A stretch of DNA of 64,000 bases, from positions 36,198,001 to 36,262,000 of the forward strand of contig CM038908.1 of assembly GCA_021904315.1 (NCBI GenBank), given 5' to 3'. The position numbers and the translations under genes are program-made. Positions 45,561-54,789 of the stretch are shown here, piece by piece. The stretch's first letter is position 1. Every line of letters begins with the position of its first letter. The notes beneath the pieces were generated by a model, which saw only the letters and a list, made by a program, of their open reading frames with translations, made no database searches and had not been told where the DNA came from. Source of the stretch: Sphagnum magellanicum (Eukaryota > Streptophyta > Sphagnopsida > Sphagnales > Sphagnaceae).

Positions 45561-45910
45561 CATCCTCCATTCTTTTATTTTAATTTTAATTTTTCTATTT
45601 TTTTTTAATTGTTACTTTTCATATTATTCTTTTCTTCTTCTTACTCAATGTTTTTTATTTTGATCTTTATTATATTTCCTAGTTTTACATTTCTTTATTT
45701 CTTTATATTTTAAGGAGGGGGGGGGGGGGGGGTTTCCTTTTTCTCTCCTTTTTTATATTATTCTTTTCCTCTTCTTACTGGATTTTTTTTTTGGGCCATA
45801 TTTCCCAATTTTATCTCTTCTTTGCTTTTTTTTTTTTTTTTTTTATCATTTATATTTTTTCCCCTATTTTTTTCAATTTGTGCCAATGCATTTTCTTCTA
45901 TTCTTCTATC
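45561..45910. other. T-rich intergenic with a poly-G tract
   Basis: Low-complexity TTTTATTTT sequence with a run of about 16 G at 45717-45732. No gene. Confidence 0.7.
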
Positions 45911-46905
45911 CTATCCTCGGTTTCGTAAGAGGCATTGAACGACTAACAGTGAACAAGTACATGCAAGCTTGGAATTAATACGATTTCTGATGGTTGATTT
46001 CCTCTTCAATTTTACAACCAAGCTCTTCGACCCCAACCCTCCAAAACTATGGCTAATTAACACAATAGGATGATGCCATTTATACCCGCACAAAACATAT
46101 TCATTTGCTATACTGAACTTCGAGGAAATATCTAATCGACTTCTACGTTTCATATTAGTTAAGTCTATATTTATGTGTGACTGAAATATATCATCGAATG
46201 CACACCTCTGACATTGCTCAAAAGAATTGTTGCACATTCCTGCACTTTAGCTGTCCTCGTGACATTGTCAGATTTTAGAAAGTCAAGGCCCTTTCCACTT
46301 TCAAAACCAAGCTTTTTAACACCAATCTCTAAAAACATAGCATATTTCAGCAATAAGGATGATTCCATTCACCCTGCACCATACATTACTGTGATATGTT
46401 CAATTTCAGGAAGTGTTGAAACACCATCTATAGTTGGCCGATATTCTATCATTGATAAGTGTACAAATTTTCTATATAATTGAGAGATGACCCAATGATT
46501 GAGCAACAAAATCTTAAATCCACAAATTTTAGTTGCTTGATATATTTGTGAGTGAAACCACTATATTTGCCCAAACATGACATTGTGACAATCAAAGAAA
46601 GGTGACTTGTACTTAGGATTGATGAGAGTTTGGTATACATTATTCGCAACATGTGATACATGACCAGGAGGGGAGCTTTCTAGTACATGTGCATTGTATG
46701 AAACTGAGAAAATGCGCACAACTTCCCACAAATCAGTTGGTAGCCATTCTTCAAGCCAACATACATCATCATGACCTCGTTGTGTCCCTGTGCCCCTCCA
46801 GGCATCACCCCTCCAGGCATCACCATTGTCATTTGCAGTTAGTTGGAGCCCACGAAATAAGACCACATCCATTTCAACACTTCGCTTGTCTTCACAAGGT
46901 GGCCA
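45911..46905 (-). pseudogene. SERAC1/PGAP1-type alpha/beta-hydrolase pseudogene with duplicated exon
   Basis: The first exon piece (46607-46905) encodes VLFRGLQLTANDN, GHDDVCWLEEWLP and VRIFSVSYNAHV, matching the oxyanion/lid start of this lipase-like family. A 15-bp duplication gives DAWRGDAWRG. The exon with the catalytic elbow then appears twice. The copy at about 46200-46385 is heavily decayed but keeps its CAG acceptor and ends in a recognisable LLSNVRGV part. The copy at about 45930-46095 reads WHHPIVLISHSFGG...SLVVKLKRKSTIRN. The nucleophile elbow is SHSFGG rather than the usual GHSxGG, and the second copy has GCGG where an AG acceptor is expected. Relatives act on lipids or GPI anchors at internal membranes. 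It is not functional as read. Confidence 0.75.
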
Positions 46906-48324
46906 CAGCTAATGTACCGGCCAATGACTCTGCCATCAAAATTCCACATTCAAAATATTGCACAGTAACCAAAGTCTAGATCATAACACCAAAAAGTATT
47001 GGAGACTTGCTGAGAGGAGATGCCACCAATTGGTTTACAAATGTAATAGAATGGGCTATTTGAACCAAAACTCTTGGAAATAGATTAGTATCACAATGGT
47101 CCAGTCAGCAAGGTAGAAAGAACTCACAAAACTAGCAACCATGATCATCAAGATGGCTTCTTGTCGTTGTACATAAATCCATGATATGGTAACACTCAGT
47201 GATACCTAGAATCTTAGCAGTCTCATCTATTGGCAAATTACCATTTCGCTCTATTTTTAAGAGCTGAGAGGAATCCAAAAATCCTCGCTCCTTGAATAAG
47301 TGGCTCTCATGACATAGAAGAAGAGCGCTGTTGCTCTCAAGATCTAATAGCTTTGCACTCCTCTTCAAATATTGATAGGTGAAAAAACAGCATGGTGGGA
47401 GCTGCCATACAAATGGCGGTGTTGCTGTCACGCATGCATTTTCCGTTCATTCACACAAAGGGAAAAAATCCCTGACAAACTCGTGCAGTTACAAACATCA
47501 TACATTGTTGCACATTGTTGAGCTCTTCTCTGAATTCCCAATCAAACAATAGAGAGTCAATTTGTAGACTCTATCGCCTAGCCTTAGACACACATACAGT
47601 ACCACCCTAGAAGTCAGACTCTACACATTATTTGGGAAAAACATGAAGGGTGGTGAGAAAACAATACATAATATTCTATTCATCTGGTTTTTGCCCATTA
47701 AGTGATTGGATCTGCTAATATGATTAGTACACATTAGTCGACTCTTAAACAAAGAACTACTCTCATATGATCAAAATAACACAAATCTTTAGACCCTAGG
47801 CAAGACCCATGTTCAGACAATGGTACACAGAAAGAAAGGGAGGCCAACATCCAAAATCTTGCATCGTCAAGAACAATACTTGAAATTCCTGAGTCTGGAA
47901 GCACCATAAGAAAGAATAGCCAGCGACAAATGACATGCTGAAAAATTGCCATAGAATTTCAACAACACCGTTATCTCTTCGACAAGAAAATCTTATGCTT
48001 TGTACCTCATAAATTGGACGCATAAAGTTTGAATCCAGCTGATGCAAAGGCAATCTGCAAAAGACAAACCTTCAAACGGTTCAAGGTCCTTGAGCAACAA
48101 CAGGTAGGACTCCGTTTTAGAATGTGATTTCAAGAACTTTCAAAACTAAAACTTCAAGTGATACTGGAAAGCAGTTTGCTGAACTGATCCACCAGATTCC
48201 AATTGTTCAAGAAACAATCAATGCACAACCAACAAGAAAACATGAGGTTAGGAGTCCATGTAGCACAATACCACCAATTGTCGTTTTGTAGATGCCCTAG
48301 AAAATAAAGTTGCTTGCAAGCCGG
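46906..48324. other. Unassigned region upstream of the hydrolase pseudogene
   Basis: A minus frame at 47132-47431 (ending with an IERNGNLPIDETAKILGI segment) and another at 47796-48053 look protein-like and lie on the strand of the hydrolase remnant. They may be its upstream exons, but I could not assign a domain. Nothing else is recognised. Confidence 0.3.
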
Positions 48325-48753
48325 TCACATGCCAAGGAGATGGTTATCGGCTGCGAAAATGTAGACTCCACAGTAGTCATAGTCGAAAACCAATAGGAAA
48401 CCCTCAAACCGCCAGGAGTTGGGAGCCATCGACGCTGGAGCACAGCATTCATTTCTCATGGGAAACGGGAAAACCGTCGAAATTAACAATATACCTACTA
48501 TGTGACTTTTCCGTGGACGTCCCCCATTCCAAGAAACCACACAACACGAACATAGACATGACTGATCTTCAATACTCTCCGCACCGCATTGGACACCATA
48601 GTTCGGTGAAGCTCCTTCATGCTCGACCACTTGTTCTATTATTACCCCAGGGGGGAACATTGGTCGAAAACAACAAGACACACGGTCTTCAGATTCCAAC
48701 AAAACCCGAACCTGTACAAATCGTACACGGAACTTTACAATATGCGACGGCAA
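48325..48753 (-). CDS. Unassigned 142-residue open frame
   Basis: Open frame on the minus strand with two Cys-rich spots (CCFRPMF, CLCSCCVVSW) and no domain I recognise. It overlaps the plus frame at 48619-49233, so at most one of the two is real. It could be an exon remnant of the hydrolase locus downstream on this strand. Confidence 0.15.
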   Translation of the reverse strand: MPSHIVKFRVRFVQVRVLLESEDRVSCCFRPMFPPGVIIEQVVEHEGASPNYGVQCGAESIEDQSCLCSCCVVSWNGGRPRKSHIVGILLISTVFPFPMRNECCAPASMAPNSWRFEGFLLVFDYDYCGVYIFAADNHLLGM

Positions 48754-49233
48754 TCTTCACACCTCCGAAACAATCTTCACAATGTGTGTAAGGCAATGCA
48801 CCGCGAAAGAGGAATTGAGAGAGAGTGGATGGAGCAAAGAAAAATGTCAGTTCAGAAAACTGAATCCAAACAATCTACAACCTGCAGTAGACTTGGAAGT
48901 ATACCCACAAAAGGGGTACTAGCGGATGCAAGCCCTAGAACCAAAACTAGTAAGGAGTGGGAGGAGCTGCTATGGAATACAGCAGAGCAGGAGATGAAAA
49001 CGGAGCTAGGGAGGGGTAAAATACCAAGGAAACAAGCACAATATAGCTTTGAGCGACACGTACAAGTCTATGCGGAGGAGGATGAAGTCGTTAGTGACCC
49101 TTACTGTAGTGCGACTTCATCAAGCTTTAGTGATTCTGATGCCAGCCTTTCTTGCACACCGCCTTCCATTCGTTGCTGTTGCAGCCCTAAAAAACTTGCA
49201 CAAAGATGTCAACCACAACGAAAGGAGGCATAA
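48619..49233 (+). CDS. Unassigned 204-residue open frame
   Basis: The longest plus-strand frame near the helicase locus. It is basic and Arg/Lys-rich in the middle (KTSKEWEELLWNTAEQEMK), has a Ser-rich acidic patch (SSSFSDSDASLSC) and ends with CCCSPKKLAQRC. I do not recognise the family. The composition looks like a genuine plant exon rather than a repeat, but no splice or promoter support is visible. It ends 45 bp from the 3' end of the convergent OrsD-RecQ locus. Confidence 0.3.
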   Translation: MLDHLFYYYPRGEHWSKTTRHTVFRFQQNPNLYKSYTELYNMRRQSSHLRNNLHNVCKAMHRERGIEREWMEQRKMSVQKTESKQSTTCSRLGSIPTKGVLADASPRTKTSKEWEELLWNTAEQEMKTELGRGKIPRKQAQYSFERHVQVYAEEDEVVSDPYCSATSSSFSDSDASLSCTPPSIRCCCSPKKLAQRCQPQRKEA

Positions 49234-49277
49234 GTAATACAACACAGCCGACAGTCCTTGGACATATGGGTTTAATC

Positions 49278-49823
49278 CTAGAATTGTATTTTTCTATGAT
49301 TGTCTTGCTCCAGCATTCGAATGCACGCATCTACCAATCGTGTGAAGTTGGTGATAGATCGTCCCAAGGCCTTCAGTCCCATCCATCGAGCCAATTCTTC
49401 ATCGCGAGTGATGTCTTTCAATTCCGGCATGGCCTTGTGCATGTCTGACGGGTTGCGACGCCAAATGGCCCAAAGAAGAATGCGGTATCGTTCACCCCGA
49501 ATTTGACCCGGGCAATCAACACCGTACCTTCCTTCGTGCAACTGGACATTGCCTAACGCCTGCCCGTTGTGCAAAAGGTGGCACTTGGGACAACTGTCAG
49601 GTGACCGGGGAATGGAATTAGGGCAATCCGACCTAGGATGCGATCCCAGACATTTGAAGCATCGACAACCATCCAGCAACAACGGACAATTTTGACTGGG
49701 GTGACACAAGTTTCTAGCATCGCCGTAAACACTGCACATGAGACAATTGGGTTCATCAGGAGTCGCAAATCGACGAAAATTCTTCAAGGATGTACAATCC
49801 TCGTTCATGAAGGAGGTGAGCAT
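49278..49823 (-). other. Segment 4: C-terminal Cys/His-rich tail
   Basis: The last open piece of the frame, 181 codons. Cysteine pairs are spaced as in a multi-zinc tail: CLMC, HPSQNC, CRCFKCLGSH, CPNS, CPKCH, DCPGQ. A helical region ends it. The same order of Cys/His groups occurs at the C-terminus of fungal OrsD-RecQ relatives. It ends with TAA/TAG at 49278, giving the probable natural end of the ancestral protein. Confidence 0.7.
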
Positions 49824-50246
49824 TGTTGCTCACACCCTAAGCATCGGCAATGGTGGGGGGGGTTCTAGTGACACCGCCCTCGATTGTCGTACACAATTGT
49901 CGCACGATTGTGCTGCTGGAATTAGGTTGCACCGTTGTGATTAACCATCCACAGCCAAATGAAGGTTGTGTCATCGACAATTCTCCGTGTCCGTGATCCA
50001 AGCATTGGGTTCGACGAACGATGAATCGATGTGCAAAGCTTCAGCTCTAGATTTTGCACTAGAAATCACTCTGCTAATACCAGGTTTACCGTTGCGAGCA
50101 AGTCGGCCCGACTCTTGGTGCAGAGCAGCAAAAGACCTAAAAGATCCACGGTGAATGACCAGCCTAACCGAGGGGTAGTTGTACCCACACCCAATGACCC
50201 CGGTGGCCACCATAACCCGAGCTTCGCCCGAAAGCCATGATTGTAA

Positions 50247-51668
50247 TTACGCTTTCTTAGCGTCTTCATCCAGATGGGCATGAAGATGGGCGGTCCTGAC
50301 GCATGCCACGTTATTAGCGATCGATGCCACACGTTCGACAGACTGTCGTGTCAAGCAATATACGATTGCCCTATCCGTCTCGGAAGACACATCGCAATCC
50401 CATTCAATAAGTTGTCGAATGATTTCATCGTCGACATCAACCACTTCATCGACGACATATCCAATCAACGGGCGCACTGTGGACATCCGGATGACGGTGA
50501 GTGACGTGGACATCACGATCTTAAGGTCAGTCTCTTGAGAGGGGGACAAAGAGGCTGTCAATGCGACGAGTTGGCACCCCACGGCCCACAACGGCAATAG
50601 GCGCTCCATGACCGGTCTGAAATCGGACAAAAGCAAATGCGCTTCATCCACAACAACACAATGAAGCTTTTGCAAATGGTTCAATGTATGTGCGAGTTCC
50701 ACAAACCTGGGAGTTGCTGCTCGTTCCACTGATACGAACAAGATGGACGGAGGATCATCAAATGTAATCGTGTCCGTGCCATAGGTTGCGTATCGTAAGC
50801 TAGCTCGACTCGCATCAGCTTCGTGTTCGCTGACAAGGATGCTGAAAGGTACCACCACGATGATGGTGCGACCAGTGACCATGGGTGGAATCATGAACGC
50901 GGCTGATTTGCCATGTCCAGTGGGCATGACCACCAATAAGTCAAGTCTATTTTCCAACACTAATGTCACAGCCAGGCCTTGTTCCTTGCATGTCCATTGT
51001 TCATGGCCAAATCGACGAAGAGCTCGTAAAGCACGCACTTCGTGTGTTTGATCTCGAGGTGGAGGCGGGATGGCCGGTTGAGCGGGAGTCTGTGGGACCG
51101 AATACATGAGCAATGCGAGGAGAGACGCGCAATCAGATTGCAACGGACACTGGGTGTTGGGTCGGTCAATAATCATCGGAATCTCAACAGTCGAAGTACC
51201 TGAGGGAGGTGGATCGAGGGGGCTCCCATCGAGTTGTAACAAGCGATGCCATGCTTCGGCGGCCAATTTGTATGAGTACATTTGTTGGCTGTCCATGAAC
51301 CTGTGATCGTTCGAACAGTTGGCATAATGTCTTGCGGCCGTGGCGGAAGAGTGCCCTGGTGTTTCGTCAATGGGAAATTTCGTGCAATAACTTTGTTTAA
51401 TGGCGCCGCCGAAGTAAGCGGCGAGATGACAATAATCCGCAATCCCAAGATCAAGATTTGCATGCTCAAGGAACCCAGCGACCACCAAACGCGAAACATG
51501 TCCGCCCTCCATGGCCGCATCTCGTTGAATGGCCCAAACGTTCATGTATTGTTGGGCAGCGTCGATATTTCCACGCAAACCAGCCATGAACGACTGTACC
51601 GGCCTCACAAGCAACATATATTCAATGAACAACAAATTCAGTTTTGGAGGTAGGAAACGAGGTATCAA
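50247..51668 (-). other. Segment 3: recombinase C-terminal half and RecQ helicase core
   Basis: 473 open codons. Residues 71-81 read NLDLGIADYCH, where relatives have Tyr-Arg-His; here the codon is TGT. Residues 105-115 (GHSSATAARHY) fit the histidine/tyrosine box. Helicase motifs follow: I at 251-255 (GHGKS), II at 341-344 (DEAH), III at 371-373 (TAS), then AIVYCLTRQSVERVA. The TAA at 50247-50249 comes right after HLDEDAKKA, and the frame continues with LQSWLSGEARVMVATGV, so motifs V and VI lie beyond the stop. Confidence 0.8.
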
Positions 51669-51707
51669 TTTGACAGGCGGCCCTGCATTTGCGCCCTTAT
51701 GGTATCT

Positions 51708-52076
51708 CTAGAAAGTCATAATGGTGCCAAAGGACCAATAGAATGTCCTATCAGAATGTTCCGTGTTGCGAATGAGATAACTTTTATACTCCTCCCCTCG
51801 AGGAGGACCACCGGCAGTGAGATGCATGAGTAAAAATAACAACGCATGCATATGATCGGCTGCTCGTGCCCACATTGCCAAAGCATTTTCATTCCATATG
51901 ATGGATCGATCGTTGCTTGTGCCTTTGATAAAAAGTCCTTGAGTAAGTCGATCGGTAAAAAGGTGGATGGCCAGATCCTGTCCATGACGATGAAATTCGT
52001 TACGGGCATCCGACAAGAAAGAATATCCAATTTCGTCTTCATTCACCTTGTCGACGATGTTGCCTTCCGCTATCAC
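51708..52076 (-). other. Segment 2: recombinase-like box with Arg-Gly-Glu
   Basis: A 122-codon open piece, same frame as segment 1. It holds MHLTAGGPPRGEEYKSYL, which matches the first arginine box (R-x-x-E type) of tyrosine recombinases as found in Crypton and OrsD-RecQ proteins. After the TAG at 51708-51710 the frame goes straight on with RYHKG, a conserved follow-up in the fungal relatives. The stop therefore interrupts a conserved block and is not a natural end. Confidence 0.7.
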
Positions 52077-52112
52077 CCAACCGATCCAGGTCGTCTGGAG
52101 TCCCAGTAGTAA

Positions 52113-54077
52113 TTAGTTGCTCATGACTTTATTTGCCTCGCCGAACAGCTTGCCAACCAGGTTTCGTAATGTGTCGATTGTCATAGCTTGACCATCGATC
52201 GTGCAGGCCAAAGGACCGATTCGAACTAGTCTGGGGACGTTCGGGCCGTCGCCCAACACCGTGCAAGCAAGGCGCATGGTCTCCCGCAATCTGTTGAACG
52301 GTGTGTCCTTGGCGTTATCACGAATGCAGGCGAGCCACTCCTCAGCCTCGCACCAAGGGATGGTGGGGTGATCAAGCTGCCACATTGGACGCACAAGCTG
52401 CATGAGGATCGTGCATCTCCACCAATACTCAAGAATGGCTATGGGACCTGTCACATGTCGAACATGTTCAAAGGCAACGCTGGTTGATGAAGGGTTCGAC
52501 TTTAGGCTGTTCACAATCAGGAACCTCATTATTGGACAACCGGTTTGTAGCCCATGCGGAACGACCGGACACATCGGCGGTCGACAAATGTGCAGCAACA
52601 CCGTGTGGATGTGAATGACATCTTCATTGTCCATGTCTGCATCTTGCCGACCTCGAATATAAGAAATGAGACGGTCGAGTGCATTTGTGAGGTCCGAATG
52701 CAATTGGCCAAGAACATTGACGAATGGCTTATCATCCGTCGGGCTGCTATCTCTGGATCGGACCATCGCAATGAGAAGCTTGGTCATCAGCGTACAATAT
52801 TTGCTCACTGTGGATGGCACCCAAAGCTGGTTGAGCCCCACCGTGGCCACGGAGGAATCTTCGACAGAAACTACCAGCCGCTTGAGATGATATGGCACAC
52901 GACCAATCATGGTCTGTGCGTTCTCCAAATATGCTCGGACCATCGAGGGCAGGCAATCCAAATTGAATTCCCCATTCATCGGGGTCGGGAGCACGCTTGC
53001 TTGCTTGATATGGTCCAATGGCATACCCGCTGGAATGATGTGGTTGACAGCTAGTTCGTGCCAACGAGACACCCTGAGCCATGGACTCAACTCACGAATG
53101 GATGGATTTGGTGCCACATTCAATACCGAACATTCGTGGGCCTCTAACGAAGCACACACTTGCTCCTTAAGTTGGAGCCCCATCGGGTCACCCACAAGCT
53201 CCATATTTTGGTGGTCGACACCAAAATAGGCGGTGTGCCCAACCTTTCTAAAAAGGCGCTGCACTTGGCACGGTTGGCAACTAGCATTAGCTGGTAAGAA
53301 AAAATGGTTGGCCAGGCGATGATTGGCGATGGTCCTCTTGGAAGCGGAATAGTACACACATCCATCCGCCTTGCATCTATATCCATTGATGACCATGATA
53401 CCTGGGACCACAGGTAAAAGCTCCTGCGGTGGAGATGTGGTATACCTTTCAAGGCGAGGGTCTTGCAATTGGGTGAATTCAATCTCATCAAACAACGGTG
53501 CAAAATCTGTGAGAGGTGGGATCGTAATCACACGATGTTGGCCACCGTTGCGATGCCGTTTGGGAGCTCTATGATTGTCGTGCCCCAATAGGTGGTTATG
53601 CACTTGGCAAGGCTTCGGCTCCAAACATACATCACAAACCTTGCACAACAATAGATGAATGCCATCCACGATGTTGAGAACAACAAGGCCAACATCACGG
53701 AGCAACTCCGGTGTTTGTTCGACGGGTGGCTGAATTAACATGCCCATCGACATCGCCTTTTGCACATTGTCGTCATGGAGCTCATTAAGGGCTGAATTGT
53801 TTTGTTCCACATGTTGCACTTTGAAATGGCACTGGAGCTTATCGCTGCGTTCAAATGCCCTTGTGCAGCAATCAACGGGGCAAGGAAATTTGCCTTCAAT
53901 GGATCGGTGGACAGTAATTCGACCAGTGGCAGTGCGAACCTTACAAGTGGATTGATGCACCAATCGGCGATGTCCATCACGTTGATGAGAGGCGGGAAAA
54001 AAAATGTTGCACTCGGGGCATTCGAAGTTAGCCATGAATACCATATGCCAATATATAAGTGTTTGTGAACACAACAA
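52113..54077 (-). other. Segment 1 of the locus: C2H2 and OrsD-type zinc-binding region
   Basis: The longest uninterrupted piece, 654 codons. Near the N-terminus are two C2H2-like fingers (CPEC...HRRLVH and CPVDCCTRAF...HFKVQH). Next comes LLCKVCDVCLEP with trailing histidines, then VPGIMVINGYRCKADGC with NHRLANH. This paired arrangement is typical of the OrsD (DUF3505) family next to RecQ helicases. The rest is helical and resembles the linker preceding the recombinase core. It ends in TAA at 52113-52115, and the frame continues past it. Confidence 0.8.
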
Positions 54078-54789
54078 AGCTACAACTGATAATAGAAGGT
54101 CAATATATCAATAACTCGGGCTTTGTCAAACTGACCTTAACCCTGCAGACAAACGAAATTGAATTTTTGGTGTGAGCGATTTTCCCCAACACAACATCTA
54201 CGCAAAATGACAATGTTCAAATTCATGCATACAACAAAACAAATATGTTCGGTAGATGCGGTTACTTGGTCACATTGCTAGAATAGGTTTGCACATATAT
54301 GGAGTCAAATCTGCGATGTGATCTAACCATCGTGCTCCCTCCGCCTCGTAGCCCCTGCAAAACATGGGTGTGCTGGAGTTGAAAGATGAAAACAACACAG
54401 ATTCCATCCATGCGACAAACTCCCAATGCACACACTTCAAATGTTTGGAGCTATGTAAACCAATATATCATGAACTAATGTTTGCACATTACGTTAATTT
54501 GGTATTGCGTAGACAAACATTCGTTTCGCCAACACTAATAACGTCTTTGAACCATCAAAAAATACTGCAAAGATATCAGGGGCAGTCATACAAATTTTGT
54601 TGTGATCTCATAATTGTATCTATGAGAACAAGTTGAAATTTGCAACATGCTGCATGATTCACAAAAGAATTTTGTATTCCTAATGATTTTTCACTACACT
54701 TCAAAACCACGATGACAACGACAACAAATGAAATTTTGGGAGGGAAAGAAATGCAGATGCTGGTATAGGTTGAGGTTTTGATACCTGCA
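54078..54789. other. Upstream flank of the OrsD-RecQ locus
   Basis: AT-rich again. On the minus strand TTTGTCTGCAG near 54135-54150 could be an acceptor of a 5' UTR intron, but no upstream exon is seen. No inverted repeat or target duplication bounding the helicase locus could be recognised by eye. Confidence 0.35.

Larger units (their letters stand above)
49278..54077 (-). pseudogene. OrsD zinc finger - tyrosine-recombinase-like - RecQ helicase gene with six in-frame stops
   Basis: One frame spans 1600 codons without a frameshift. The first ATG is 54077; the one at 54035 (MANFECPEC) is likelier. Parts in order: C2H2 fingers (FECPEC...H; FPCPVDCCTRAF); OrsD-type segments (LLCKVCDVCLEP, INGYRCKADGC); a tyrosine-recombinase-like core (HLTAGGPPRGEEYKSYL, RYHKG, LGIADYCHLA, GHSSATAARHY); a RecQ helicase (GHGKS, DEAH, TAS, ATGVIGCGYNYPSVRLV, HQESGRLARNG); a zinc-binding tail (QSCDNC); and a Cys/His-rich end (CRCFKCLG). 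This order is the one known from fungal telomere-linked/OrsD-RecQ genes. Stops are at 52113 (TAA), 51708 (TAG), 50247 (TAA), 49971 (TGA), 49941 (TAA) and 49830 (TGA). GC is higher than in the flanks. Confidence 0.85.

Noticed and set aside
52554..53229. Plus-strand open frames of 106-166 codons
   Set aside because: Antisense shadows of the OrsD-RecQ frame; no motifs of their own.
49278..54077. Fungal contamination as the explanation of the OrsD-RecQ locus
   Set aside because: It is continuous with plant-style repeats on both sides and carries decay-type stops. Without read data contamination or misassembly is unlikely but cannot be excluded.
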